Source of the DNA: CBDCFV01 sp963664625
GTDB lineage: Bacteria > Chloroflexota > Dehalococcoidia > Lucifugimonadales > UBA3495
NCBI GenBank assembly: GCA_963664625.1
Contig: OY761541.1
Location: 248,001 to 312,000, forward strand
Reading direction: 5' to 3'
DNA length: 64,000 bases
Shown here: piece by piece, positions 34,919 to 43,289 of the stretch
Layout: each line of letters begins with the position of its first letter
Position numbering within the stretch: position 1 is the stretch's first letter
Made by a program: the position numbers and the translations under genes
Notes under the pieces: model-generated
Database searches by the model: none
Seen by the model: only the letters and a program-made list of their open reading frames with translations
Told to the model about the DNA's origin: nothing

Positions 34919-36613
34919 GTGGCTGACGGGTTGACACAAATAAGTTACACTTTCTTCGTGGCTTTCGCAAAAATCATCTCAAGGGATACGAGCAACCTCA
35001 TTCCCTCTTTCCCAGTCAGTGTCCTGTTTTTCGTGGTCCACATTCTTTTTGTCGCCCTGGTTATCGGTTGCGGCGAAGCCAGCTCACCGGAAACACGCGA
35101 CCTCTCAACCCCATTGCCCATGCTTCCCCGGAACTCCCTGCCAAACGGGACAATGTCCGGCCCTCACCCCACCGTGGCCTTCACCTCATCTCAAGCCGGT
35201 ATCCATACCTCCGGCGACGCTGAAGAGGCAAGGCAAAGTGCGGCCGATAAAATACCCAGGCTGACGGTGCTGGGCATTCCTCAGTTCCTAGATGTGATGG
35301 TAGTGGAGGTTACAGACGCCACAACCATCCGGGTGGAAACTGAAGACCGAACCCGCGACGACATCGGTATGCTGGGTCTGGAACCGCCGGATGATTTGGG
35401 TACCCAAACACCCAGCGAGGATCGAATGGGCCAGCGCGCCGCCTGCCTGCGTCACTGGGACAGGCGTGCTCGTGAATTCGCCGAAATCCGGTTGCAAGGG
35501 CACAACGTAACTCTGTTGCTCCAAGGGTCCACGCTGGCCGAGTTATTTTCCTCTGGCCGCCTCCAAGCAGTCGTGATGTTAGGCAACGAGGACTTCAACG
35601 CTACTATGCTGGAGTTGGGGCTGGCCCAAACGTCTCTCCAGAACGGAAATGCCAGGTCCCGGGAATACTTGTCCCTTCAATCACGCGCCCAATCTCTGAA
35701 CAAAGGGATATGGGGATGCCCGCCGCGGTCCCCAAGTTCACCGGACTTTCCTACCCAAGCGCGCCCGACGATTCCTTCATTACATCCTGGAGAACAACCT
35801 CCGCCTACCTTGGACATTCCCAGCGCCACAGCCAACGTAGTCCAGCCGGTCCCGACTGCTGCCCCGCAACCCGTGTTGAATGCCACAGCCACTCCTGTGT
35901 CCTTACCGACGGTTGCCCAGCAACCAACGGCTATACCCGTGCCCACACCGGCGCCTACGCATCCGCCAACTCCTCCGTCAACGCCTACACCGGTCCCGCC
36001 ACCCACATCGACGCCAACTGCGACTCCGACGGCCATTCCTACCGCCACGCCGTTCGTTTTGGTAATTCCCCTTCCAACGCTGGTGCTGCTACCAACCACT
36101 ACGCCTACTCCATTCCCCATTCCAACCCCGACTCCGGTCCCGACTGCAACCTCAATTCCGGTGCCTATTGCGTCCCTTATTCCGACACCAATTCCTTCAC
36201 CCGCAGCAACCCCATGGCCAACAGCGACTGCAACTCCGGTACCGACAGCGACGTCTACTCCATTGCCTACGCCGACTCAAGTCCCCACGACTACTCCACT
36301 GCCTTCGCCTACGGCAACCCAAGTCCCGACGGCGACGCCTAATCCCACTGCCACACCCACACCAACTGCCGCGCCAACGCCTACACCCACGCCGGAACCT
36401 GCTCCGGCAGGATGCCGGGAAGGACAAGTGGACATAAATTCTGCGTCAGTTGAGGAATTGCAGGAAATCAAACACATAGGTCCCAGCCGGGCGCGACAGA
36501 TGTTGGAATTACGACCTTTCAGCTCTTTAGACGATATGATACGAATCAAAGGCATAGGGCAGAAGTGGTTGGCGGAAATCAAGGAACAAGGGGTTGCCTG
36601 TGTAGCCAGCTAG
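34919..36613 (+). CDS. Lipoprotein with nuclease-like domain, Pro/Thr linker and HhH domain
   Basis: A 564-residue exported protein. A hydrophobic segment (about 31-50) ends at the lipobox LVIG-Cys51. Residues 100-270 resemble a staphylococcal-nuclease (TNase) fold (VEVTDATTIRVET, GLEPPD, AREFAEIRLQGHNVTLLL, NKGIWGCP), but catalytic Arg/Glu positions look degenerate. A 200-residue low-complexity Pro/Thr linker (PTPTP, PTATP) follows. The C-terminus (VDINSASVEELQEIKHIGPS, RARQMLEL, IKGIGQKWLAEI) is a ComEA-type double helix-hairpin-helix. It is likely an envelope-anchored DNA-binding protein. GTG start uncertain. Confidence 0.75.
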   Translation: MADGLTQISYTFFVAFAKIISRDTSNLIPSFPVSVLFFVVHILFVALVIGCGEASSPETRDLSTPLPMLPRNSLPNGTMSGPHPTVAFTSSQAGIHTSGDAEEARQSAADKIPRLTVLGIPQFLDVMVVEVTDATTIRVETEDRTRDDIGMLGLEPPDDLGTQTPSEDRMGQRAACLRHWDRRAREFAEIRLQGHNVTLLLQGSTLAELFSSGRLQAVVMLGNEDFNATMLELGLAQTSLQNGNARSREYLSLQSRAQSLNKGIWGCPPRSPSSPDFPTQARPTIPSLHPGEQPPPTLDIPSATANVVQPVPTAAPQPVLNATATPVSLPTVAQQPTAIPVPTPAPTHPPTPPSTPTPVPPPTSTPTATPTAIPTATPFVLVIPLPTLVLLPTTTPTPFPIPTPTPVPTATSIPVPIASLIPTPIPSPAATPWPTATATPVPTATSTPLPTPTQVPTTTPLPSPTATQVPTATPNPTATPTPTAAPTPTPTPEPAPAGCREGQVDINSASVEELQEIKHIGPSRARQMLELRPFSSLDDMIRIKGIGQKWLAEIKEQGVACVAS

Positions 36614-36740
36614 GCCCGTGGGAACTCGACACCGCCCATCCTTCCGGTTTTTGACCGTCTCGCCGCTGGTGGGATACACTATCCGCCGCAGACCCGTCAG
36701 GCGTTTACTGATGCGTGAGCAAACACCTGAACATTCCTTC

Positions 36741-36768
36741 CGTCATTCCCGCGAAGGCGGGAATCTAG
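36741..36768. repeat. Dispersed palindromic repeat, copy 5
   Basis: CGTCATTCCCGC GAAG GCGGGAATCTAG in the spacer ahead of the LLM oxidoreductase gene. Confidence 0.85.
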
Positions 36769-36853
36769 CAGGGAAAATGAATGCAATCCGGGTTTAGCTG
36801 ATAATTCACACATCAGTAGTTAGCGGCGCCAATCAACACCGAGAGTACAAAGC

Positions 36854-37792
36854 ATGAACATCGGACTAAGCATTCCCCAGTTGTTTCATGGCCCCAGCAT
36901 ACGGCGGTTCGTTCAAAGGGCCGAGGAGTTGGGGTTCGAGTGCGTGCTGGCGGGAGACCATATAATCCTGCCCACGGGCGGCACCAACCAGTATCCTTAC
37001 TCGGCCGACGGTTCCTTTTCCCGCCCCTCGGACGACCCGTTCCTCGAAACGATGACGACGCTGGGATACGTCGCCGCCTGCACCGAGACCATCAAGGTGG
37101 GCAGCACCGTAGTCATCCTTCCCTATCGAAACCCGGTGGTGCAGGCCAAGATGTTCGCGTCATTGGACGTTCTGACCGGGGGACGGATGATCTGTGGCGT
37201 GGGCGTGGGATGGCTGGAGAAGGAGTTCGATGTGCTGGGTGCGCCCTACGCCGACCGGGGCGCGATGAGCGACGAGTTCCTGGGGATTTTCAAAGCCCTA
37301 TGGACAGAGGCCGACCCGGAGTTTCACGGGCGTTACTACACCGTTGAAGGCATCCAATTCTACCCGAAGCCGGTGCAAAAGCCTCACATCCCCATCTGGG
37401 TGGGCGGCCATACCCGCCGCGCGCTGCGGCGGACCGCCAAGTACGGGGACTGCTGGCACGTGAGCCGGCAAACGCCGGACTACGTTGCCAAGAGCTTGCC
37501 CTACCTCCGGCAGCAAACGGAGCAGGCCGGAAGGGACCCGTCGGAAATCACAATATCGCTCAAACGAGCCCTGCACTTCACCGACATAGGGTTCGAGGAA
37601 GGCTCAACCTTGAGGACGGGCGGGTTGGTCGCAGGCACGACTCAAGAGGTTATAGACGACGTCTATTACTGCCGGGAACTGGGAATCGACCAGTTGACCT
37701 ATGACTTCCGAGTGGACGGGGTAGAGGACAGCATCCGGGTGATGGAGCACTTGGCCGACCGGGTATTGCCGGTGGCGCAACGGCTGGGTTAA
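36854..37792 (+). CDS. LLM-class (luciferase-like) F420-dependent oxidoreductase
   Basis: A 312-residue TIM-barrel flavin/F420 monooxygenase-fold protein: RRFVQRAEELGFECVLAGDH, TIKVGSTVVILPYRNPVVQA, LDVLTGGRMICGVGVGWLEKEF and VQKPHIPIWVGGH are standard LLM blocks. The form resembles the F420-dependent family annotated TIGR03619. Substrate unknown. No neighbour is clearly linked to it. Confidence 0.9.
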   Translation: MNIGLSIPQLFHGPSIRRFVQRAEELGFECVLAGDHIILPTGGTNQYPYSADGSFSRPSDDPFLETMTTLGYVAACTETIKVGSTVVILPYRNPVVQAKMFASLDVLTGGRMICGVGVGWLEKEFDVLGAPYADRGAMSDEFLGIFKALWTEADPEFHGRYYTVEGIQFYPKPVQKPHIPIWVGGHTRRALRRTAKYGDCWHVSRQTPDYVAKSLPYLRQQTEQAGRDPSEITISLKRALHFTDIGFEEGSTLRTGGLVAGTTQEVIDDVYYCRELGIDQLTYDFRVDGVEDSIRVMEHLADRVLPVAQRLG

Positions 37793-37804
37793 ATGCGCCT
37801 GAAT

Positions 37805-38311
37805 CTATAGCCCGCTGATCTTGAACCGCTTGGCTCGTTCGACCAACTCAGTCGCCGTGTGCCTCATGCTCTCGACTTGCTGCTCAGTGACCTCTCTCTT
37901 GATTGAAGCCGGCACCCCGGTGACAAAGGAACGGTCCGGTATGTCGCTGCCGGACAGGACGACCGAGTTGGCCGCGATGAGACACTGTTTACCCAAGGTC
38001 ACCCTGGGAAGGACTGTGGAGTTGTTGCCGAGCAATGACCCGTCCCCAATGCGGTCGCAGTGCACCACCACGGAATGCCCCACGCTGACGTAGTCGCCGA
38101 TGACCATCCCGTCGCCGTGGATGACCGACCCTTCCTGAACGTTGACATAATTGCCGATGAATATCGCCCGTTCTCCGTCGCCCCTTACGGTCACCCCCGG
38201 CCAGATGCTGGCGTATTCGCCGATCTCAACGTTGCCGACAACGTAAGCAAACTCGCTTATCCAAGCGGTGTCCGCCACCTTGGGGGTTATGCCGTTAAGG
38301 GTACGTATCAA
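37805..38311 (-). CDS. Gamma-carbonic-anhydrase-family hexapeptide-repeat protein
   Basis: A 168-residue left-handed beta-helix protein made of hexapeptide repeats. Zinc-ligand histidines are seen in EGSVIHGDG and VGHSVVVHCD, spaced as in gamma carbonic anhydrases. The C-terminal helix is ESMRHTATELVERAKRF. Start: TTG 38311, seven bases after GGAGGAG; GTG 38317 is an alternative. CO2 hydration is plausible but many homologues act differently. Confidence 0.87.
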   Translation of the reverse strand: MIRTLNGITPKVADTAWISEFAYVVGNVEIGEYASIWPGVTVRGDGERAIFIGNYVNVQEGSVIHGDGMVIGDYVSVGHSVVVHCDRIGDGSLLGNNSTVLPRVTLGKQCLIAANSVVLSGSDIPDRSFVTGVPASIKREVTEQQVESMRHTATELVERAKRFKISGL

Positions 38312-38377
38312 TGTCACGCTCCTCCAAGTCAAACAGGTTTCGCAGTCGGACCCATCATCACACCGGCTCCTAACCGT

Positions 38378-38785
38378 CTACCCGGCTTCGGTCAGCGGTT
38401 GCAGGATGTCCAGCAGGAGACCCATACGGTCAAGTCCTTCGCCAATGTCTGCTGGATCCAAAAGCATCTTCCGGGTATAGAAATTCCCGTGAAGTTCATT
38501 TGCACGGGCCCGCAGGTCGGATAGACGGGTGTCGCCAGACAGAGCCGCAGCTTGACGAATCACTACGAAAAACTCGTCGTGCTTTCGGTATTGCCAGCCT
38601 TGAGCCTCCGCGACGGCCTTGGCCATCCATGCGGCCGCGCCCCATCCTTTCTCGGAAGCTTGATGCAAGTCGTCGTCAGCCAGGTACATCCGTGCCTTGG
38701 CTAGAAACTCTCTGGACTGCTGCCGGTAATCGGCTATGGCGTCGGGTTCTTGATCAAACGGTTGCATGGGGGATGTTTGCGTCAT
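38378..38785 (-). CDS. PaREP1/HEPN-like helical protein
   Basis: A 135-residue helical protein: YRQQSREFLAKARMYLADDD, LHQASEKGWGAAAWMAKAVA, HDEFFVVIRQAAALSGD and a late RANELHGNFY. This is the PaREP1 arrangement, a HEPN-superfamily branch of unknown function found in archaea and Chloroflexota, as I remember it. ATG 38785 is preceded by GGAGAG. No adjacent nucleotidyltransferase gene, unlike classic HEPN-MNT pairs. Confidence 0.7.
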   Translation of the reverse strand: MTQTSPMQPFDQEPDAIADYRQQSREFLAKARMYLADDDLHQASEKGWGAAAWMAKAVAEAQGWQYRKHDEFFVVIRQAAALSGDTRLSDLRARANELHGNFYTRKMLLDPADIGEGLDRMGLLLDILQPLTEAG

Positions 38786-38859
38786 CTCTCCGTCCTGACC
38801 TCCGCCTCGAGGAGAAATAATTTGGGTCTAGTTCCGTAATAAGGTACCTAAATGATCGC

Positions 38860-39342
38860 CTACCGAACGGCTCCAACCGCACGGCGGGCCTGCTTGTCCA
38901 TTTCGCGGTTGATGATTGCCCGGCGCTTGTCATAGCGGCGTTTGCCCTTAGCCAAGGCCAGACCAACTTTGGCAACGTGTCCCTTGATGTACATGCTCAC
39001 GGCCACTATAGTCAGCCCTTTTTCAGCGGCTGAGGACGTCAGCTTGTTGATTTCGTCCCGGTGCAGCAGCAGCTTGCGGGGACGGCGGGGGTTGTGGTTG
39101 TAAATGCTGCCCGCGTCGTAGGGCGAGATATGAGCGTTCACCAACCACAGCTCGCCCTGCTGCGGACGCGCGTAAGCATCCCGCAGGTCCACGCGGCCCG
39201 CTCGCACCGACTTGATTTCCGTCCCCGTCAGCGCGATACCCGCCTCGTACCTGTCGAGCAGTTCGTAATCGTAGCCTGCCCTCCGGTTGGTGGCGATAGT
39301 ACGGTTTGGATTTGGGGTTTTTCCTTGTTTTTTCGCGGCCAT
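38860..39342 (-). CDS. smpB: SsrA-binding protein SmpB
   Basis: A 160-residue SmpB, the tmRNA partner in ribosome rescue: IATNRRAGYDYELLDRYEAGI, LTGTEIKSVRAGRVDLRDAY, ELWLVNAHISPYDAGSIYNH, then RPRKLLLHRDEI and the basic tail GKRRYDKRRAIINREMDKQ. It starts three bases after the ctpA stop, so both are co-transcribed. The tmRNA gene is not in the window. Confidence 0.97.
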   Translation of the reverse strand: MAAKKQGKTPNPNRTIATNRRAGYDYELLDRYEAGIALTGTEIKSVRAGRVDLRDAYARPQQGELWLVNAHISPYDAGSIYNHNPRRPRKLLLHRDEINKLTSSAAEKGLTIVAVSMYIKGHVAKVGLALAKGKRRYDKRRAIINREMDKQARRAVGAVR

Positions 39343-39345
39343 ACG

Positions 39346-40530
39346 CTATTCGCCTCTGGCAAGTTGGCCTTGCAATATTTCGATGGCGCGGTCTAATCCG
39401 GCGTCTCCGGAATCGCTGGGCACGGTTTCCAGCACCACATCCGGGGTTATGCCCGCCCCCTCAATCAATGTTCCGTTGGGGGTGAACCAATGGGCAATGG
39501 TGAAGTTGACGCCCGACCCGTCGGTCAACGGCCACAGGTTGTTGACGCTCCCCTTGCCGAAGGTGGTAGTCCCAATCACGGTCGCCCTTCCGTGGTCCAT
39601 GATCGCCCCGGCGAACACCTCGCTGGCGCTGGCGCTGAACTCGTTGACCAGAACTACCATCGGGACGTCCTTTCCACTGCCGCCGGCTTTGACGCCCCAA
39701 TCGGTGCGACTGCCTTTCGCGTCGACTTGATACAGCACCAACCCGTCTTCCAGGAACTGGCTGGTCACGTCGACTACAGAGGAAAGGAGGCCTCCAGGAT
39801 TGTTGCGCAAGTCCACCACCAAGCCCCTGCCTCGAGAGTCCCGGAACTGCTGCAACACAGCCAGCAGTTCGTCGTTGGTGTTACTGGCAAAATTGAACAC
39901 CCGGAGATGCCCAATTCCATCGTCGTACATAGTGAAACGTACCGAGGCCAACGGAATAACGCCGCGGGTAATGGCAATGGGCACCGGAGGGCCGGTGTCG
40001 TTATGGAGGACCACAAGGTTGACAACGGTGCCCTTGGGCCCGCGAATCAGGTTGACGGCCTCCATCAAGCTGATTCCCTCGGTGCTCTGGCCCTCGATCT
40101 CCAGAATAACGTCCCCGGGGAGAATTCCCGCCCGCTCCGCCGGTGTTCCGGGCATGGGAGCCAGGATGGTAATATGACCGTTCCTGATCCCGACCTGTGC
40201 GCCGATGCCCTCGAAATACCCCTTCAAGTCCTGGTTGGCGACCCTGTATTGTTCAGGGGTGAAAAAGGCCGCATAGGGGTCATCCAATGCAGCGAGCATA
40301 CCCTTGATCGCGCCGTCGCTCACCGCTTGGGCGTCGAGTTCGCCACCCTCGATATATTCGCGTTCCAGAAGTTCCCATACTTCCAGCAGCCGTTCAAATT
40401 CAGCCGGCAACTCCTCCAACTGCGAAGGCGGTTCTTCTTCCCCCCCGAAGACCTGCAAGGCGCAACCGCCCGTCAGAAGCAGACACGCCGTCAGCACCGA
40501 AAGCAGGCAGACCAATCGAATGCGGGTCAA
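39346..40530 (-). CDS. C-terminal processing peptidase CtpA (S41), lipoprotein
   Basis: A 394-residue S41 serine peptidase. The N-terminus has a lipobox (LLLTGGCAL, Cys about residue 25). A PDZ domain follows (APMPGTPAERAGILPGDVIL, then EIEGQSTEGISL). The protease core has LRNNPGGLLSS, VNEFSASASEVFAGAI with the catalytic Ser and TTFGKGSVNNLWPL with the Lys. It trims C-termini of envelope proteins. TTG start with AGGAG. Operon with smpB, a pairing seen in several Gram-positive-like genomes. Confidence 0.93.
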   Translation of the reverse strand: MTRIRLVCLLSVLTACLLLTGGCALQVFGGEEEPPSQLEELPAEFERLLEVWELLEREYIEGGELDAQAVSDGAIKGMLAALDDPYAAFFTPEQYRVANQDLKGYFEGIGAQVGIRNGHITILAPMPGTPAERAGILPGDVILEIEGQSTEGISLMEAVNLIRGPKGTVVNLVVLHNDTGPPVPIAITRGVIPLASVRFTMYDDGIGHLRVFNFASNTNDELLAVLQQFRDSRGRGLVVDLRNNPGGLLSSVVDVTSQFLEDGLVLYQVDAKGSRTDWGVKAGGSGKDVPMVVLVNEFSASASEVFAGAIMDHGRATVIGTTTFGKGSVNNLWPLTDGSGVNFTIAHWFTPNGTLIEGAGITPDVVLETVPSDSGDAGLDRAIEILQGQLARGE

Positions 40531-40709
40531 AGGTAGCTACTCCTGGACAATTGCTGTCCAACTGGCCTTGAGAATTGTTGCGCCATTGTAACATAGGCCC
40601 TTCGTGGACCCTCGACAGCAGTGTCATCGAGACATTCCGAGTTGTATTTTCAAGCCATAAGGCCGTTTTTCAGTTAAGATTCATCCAAGACTTCCATTAA
40701 GGAGACAAC

Positions 40710-41048
40710 ATGGCATCCATCAGATTGTACTCTGGCGAAGATGGCGAATCCCACATCGAAGTAATCGATCCGGCCTCCCATCCGGACTGGACCCAGTTGC
40801 ACAACGCCAAGGGCATCGTATTCCGGGCCATGGAACCGGGGTTTTTCAGCGATTGGCACGTGGCGCCCCGCAGGCAGTACATAATCACCCTCTCCGGCGA
40901 GGCGGAAATCGGCCTTGGCGACGGGACAATCCACCGGCTCGGGCCTGGAGACGTGAACCTGGCCGAGGACCTGACAGGCCGGGGACACACGACCCGAGTG
41001 GTAGGCAACGTTCCGAGGATTACCGCCACCGTTCAATTGGAAGACTAA
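40710..41048 (+). CDS. Cupin-domain protein
   Basis: A 112-residue single cupin: FFSDWHVAPRRQYIITLSGE (motif 1), EIGLGDGTIHRLGPGDVNLA (motif 2), and a late HTTRVVG. It looks like a small non-catalytic or dioxygenase-like sensor. AAGGAG precedes the ATG. It is followed by the CMD protein on the same strand with 78 bases between. Confidence 0.85.
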   Translation: MASIRLYSGEDGESHIEVIDPASHPDWTQLHNAKGIVFRAMEPGFFSDWHVAPRRQYIITLSGEAEIGLGDGTIHRLGPGDVNLAEDLTGRGHTTRVVGNVPRITATVQLED

Positions 41049-41126
41049 CCCCGGCGCATTATCTGCCCAGCCGTACAAGTTATTTGGACCCAAGACTTCT
41101 CGCAGAAGTCTGACCGGAGGTGATTT

Positions 41127-41687
41127 ATGGCCAGATTACCCGTAGTAACCCGAGACATGGTCCCCGAAGAGTTCCGCGATGCCTTTGATGAGCTGACCAG
41201 AGACACCGGCGGTACAATCGCTGGCGGCCCTGGCTCCATTACCATCAACAGCCCGGAGATGTCGCTACGGCGAAGCCGTCTGACAGGCTACCTGCGTTTC
41301 GAGACCACTTTCCCCAAGAGGATACAGGAGTTGGCGATCCTGGCCACCGCACGGGCCATGGACTGCCCCTACATCTGGAACGCCCATGCTCCGGCGGCTC
41401 GGCGGGAGGGCGTCAGCGACGCATTGGTGGACGCCCTGCGGGACAGAAAGCCCCTGCCGGAGATGGCGCCCGACGAATCGGCGATCGTCAATTTCTGCGC
41501 CGAGTTCTACAAGAACCACAGGGTATCATCGTCAACGTTCCAGATAGCTTTGGAGCAGTTCGGCGCGCAGCACCTTGTAGAGATTTCGGCCCTTATGAGC
41601 AACTATGCCCAGACGGCCTTCTTCCTGAACGCCTTCGAAGTTGACTTGCCGACAGACCGCACCGAACCGGTCCTGCCGGTGGGGTAG
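41127..41687 (+). CDS. Carboxymuconolactone decarboxylase-family protein
   Basis: A 186-residue AhpD-like helical protein: IQELAILATARAMDCPYIWN followed by AHAPAARREGVSD, the YxWxxH form of the CMD active site rather than CxxC peroxidase cysteines. GGAGGTGAT precedes the ATG. Possibly a hydrolase or decarboxylase working with the cupin upstream; not proven. Confidence 0.87.
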   Translation: MARLPVVTRDMVPEEFRDAFDELTRDTGGTIAGGPGSITINSPEMSLRRSRLTGYLRFETTFPKRIQELAILATARAMDCPYIWNAHAPAARREGVSDALVDALRDRKPLPEMAPDESAIVNFCAEFYKNHRVSSSTFQIALEQFGAQHLVEISALMSNYAQTAFFLNAFEVDLPTDRTEPVLPVG

Positions 41688-41727
41688 GGTCAGGGGCCTC
41701 TGCACGTAAACGTCAATTGAACGAATA

Positions 41728-41801
41728 CCAAGGTCAGGGGACCTTGGCTATTTCTCGTGGGGCGCCTATGAATGAGGTTTGACCCGGCCTTAAGGCGCCC
41801 C
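41728..41801. terminator. Two strong hairpins after the CMD gene
   Basis: CCAAGGTC/GACCTTGG (41728-41747, four-base loop) followed by CTATTTCTC, and GGGGCGCCT/AGGCGCCCC (41759-41801, 25-base loop). They lie between the CMD gene and the Uma2 gene and most likely end the cupin-CMD transcript. Confidence 0.55.
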
Positions 41802-41874
41802 TTAACATTGACCAAGCAAGACAACGCCGGACGCAGAGGAAGAGACAATACTCTGCCCGGGGAGCAAGTAACAG

Positions 41875-42582
41875 ATGACCACCGAAAACGTCATCCACAC
41901 CACGGCAAGGTTCAGACTGCCTGACCCGCCGCCAAGAGAACCGGATGAAATGACCGCCTACGACCATGTCTACAAGCACGCCAGCCACACCGCCCTGGCC
42001 CTCCACTTCGGCAACCCCGAGACCACCCTGGTGGAATACGACCGGTGGATAATCGCCTCTCCCCAAGACAACCGGGCACGGGCCAGAAGACCCGACCTGC
42101 TCATCGCCTTCAGCGTGAGCCCAGCCGATTACAAAGCCAGCAACGGCTACATCATCTCGGAACAGGGCAAGCCCCCCGACTTCGTGCTGGAGGTCGCCTC
42201 GGAGAGCACCGCCAAGGTGGACACCGGCCCCAAGCGGGACGACTACGCCGCCCTGGGCATCCCGGAGTACTGGCGCTTCGACGAGACCGGAGAACACCAC
42301 CTGACCATGCTGGCCGGCGACCGACTGGCGGAAGGTCGCTACGAGCCCGTCACCATAGAGACCCTCCCCGATGGGGCGCTAAGGGGCTACAGCGCCGTCC
42401 TGGACCTCATCCTAGAATGGCACGACGGGCAACTCAACTGGATCGACCCCAATACCGGGGAACACGTTCCGACCTTCCAACAGGAGCGGGAAAGGAGAAT
42501 AAGCGAACGGGAAGCCAGGCTGCAGGCCGAGGCCCGAAACCGTGAACTGGAAGAGGAACTCCGAAGACTGAGAGGCGAATAA
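41875..42582 (+). CDS. Uma2-family (DUF820) restriction-endonuclease-fold protein
   Basis: A 235-residue protein. The PD-(D/E)XK core is seen as RRPDLLIAF then PPDFVLEVASEST and the following KRDDYAALGIPEYW, exactly the Uma2 pattern. A charged coiled-coil tail (ERERRISEREARLQAEARN) ends the chain, a common feature in cyanobacteria and Chloroflexota. The family is very widespread, role unclear (possibly transposon-derived nuclease). No typical ribosome site at close spacing. Confidence 0.88.
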   Translation: MTTENVIHTTARFRLPDPPPREPDEMTAYDHVYKHASHTALALHFGNPETTLVEYDRWIIASPQDNRARARRPDLLIAFSVSPADYKASNGYIISEQGKPPDFVLEVASESTAKVDTGPKRDDYAALGIPEYWRFDETGEHHLTMLAGDRLAEGRYEPVTIETLPDGALRGYSAVLDLILEWHDGQLNWIDPNTGEHVPTFQQERERRISEREARLQAEARNRELEEELRRLRGE

Positions 42583-42770
42583 CCTGCCGGCTCACGTACC
42601 GGCAAACACCGCAACCGCCGTGATAACACGCGACGCCAAATGACCAACCGGGACAGTTGGAACCCACCGCTCCGGGGTACCGGAGCACATCGAAAGATGA
42701 AGGGCGGCAAAGCCCGACATGGACCACAACGAGACGGTGAATTAAAACAGATTCTGCATGTCGAACTTCC

Positions 42771-43235
42771 TTACCCGCTAACCGGCGGGGAAGCTGTCAG
42801 GAACATCAGCAGCCATGCCAGGATAACCGTGACCGCCACCAGAAGGTAAAACGGCCATATAGAGAACGACCGGAAACTGGCGAGAAAATGACGCGGCACC
42901 GAGCCGCTAGGGCGGACATCGTAAAGGTCCGTCAGGGCTAACCGGCGTTGATGGAGCTTGCCGACGAAGTCGTTGTAGGACACGCGGAAAGCCCGCTCCA
43001 ACGCCAGGTAATAGGTGTCCAACGTCAAAAACAGTATGACCGGAGCCACGGCGATGAGCGCGTGGTGCGGATTCCCGGTCCTGGCCACCAGCACCAGGAC
43101 CGCCGCCACAAGGGTAACGCACCACACCTTGCCAGAGCGGCTGTTATCCGCCATCCGCTGAATCACGCCCTGCATTATCGTAAGGTGGGCTTGAACGGCA
43201 GAGGACTCCTCATTCAGTGGTTGATTCCCGGCCAT
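42771..43235 (-). CDS. Small membrane protein with two helix pairs
   Basis: A 154-residue protein: N-terminal helix QAHLTIMQGVIQRMADNSRS, two transmembrane segments (about 38-52 and 58-75), a charged middle (LALERAFRVSYNDFVGKLHQ) and a final transmembrane segment (about 122-145). The pattern (IQxVIxRMxxNS...YYLxLExxFRxxYN) recalls a family I have seen near defence and restriction genes; here it lies beside an Uma2 protein. Name and role unknown. GGGGAGAG precedes ATG. Confidence 0.6.
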   Translation of the reverse strand: MAGNQPLNEESSAVQAHLTIMQGVIQRMADNSRSGKVWCVTLVAAVLVLVARTGNPHHALIAVAPVILFLTLDTYYLALERAFRVSYNDFVGKLHQRRLALTDLYDVRPSGSVPRHFLASFRSFSIWPFYLLVAVTVILAWLLMFLTASPPVSG

Positions 43236-43289
43236 GCGACTCTCCCCGCATATGGCTCACACGTAAACGATCGACCCTATTTCGTCAGC

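Noticed and set aside
35677..36120. Gly/Val repeat-rich minus-strand frame
   Set aside because: It is the complement of the Pro/Thr linker of the lipoprotein; low-complexity DNA keeps several frames open.
38860..40530. Search for the tmRNA gene beside smpB
   Set aside because: No ALA-tRNA-like end or tag frame is visible in the flanks; ssrA must lie elsewhere.
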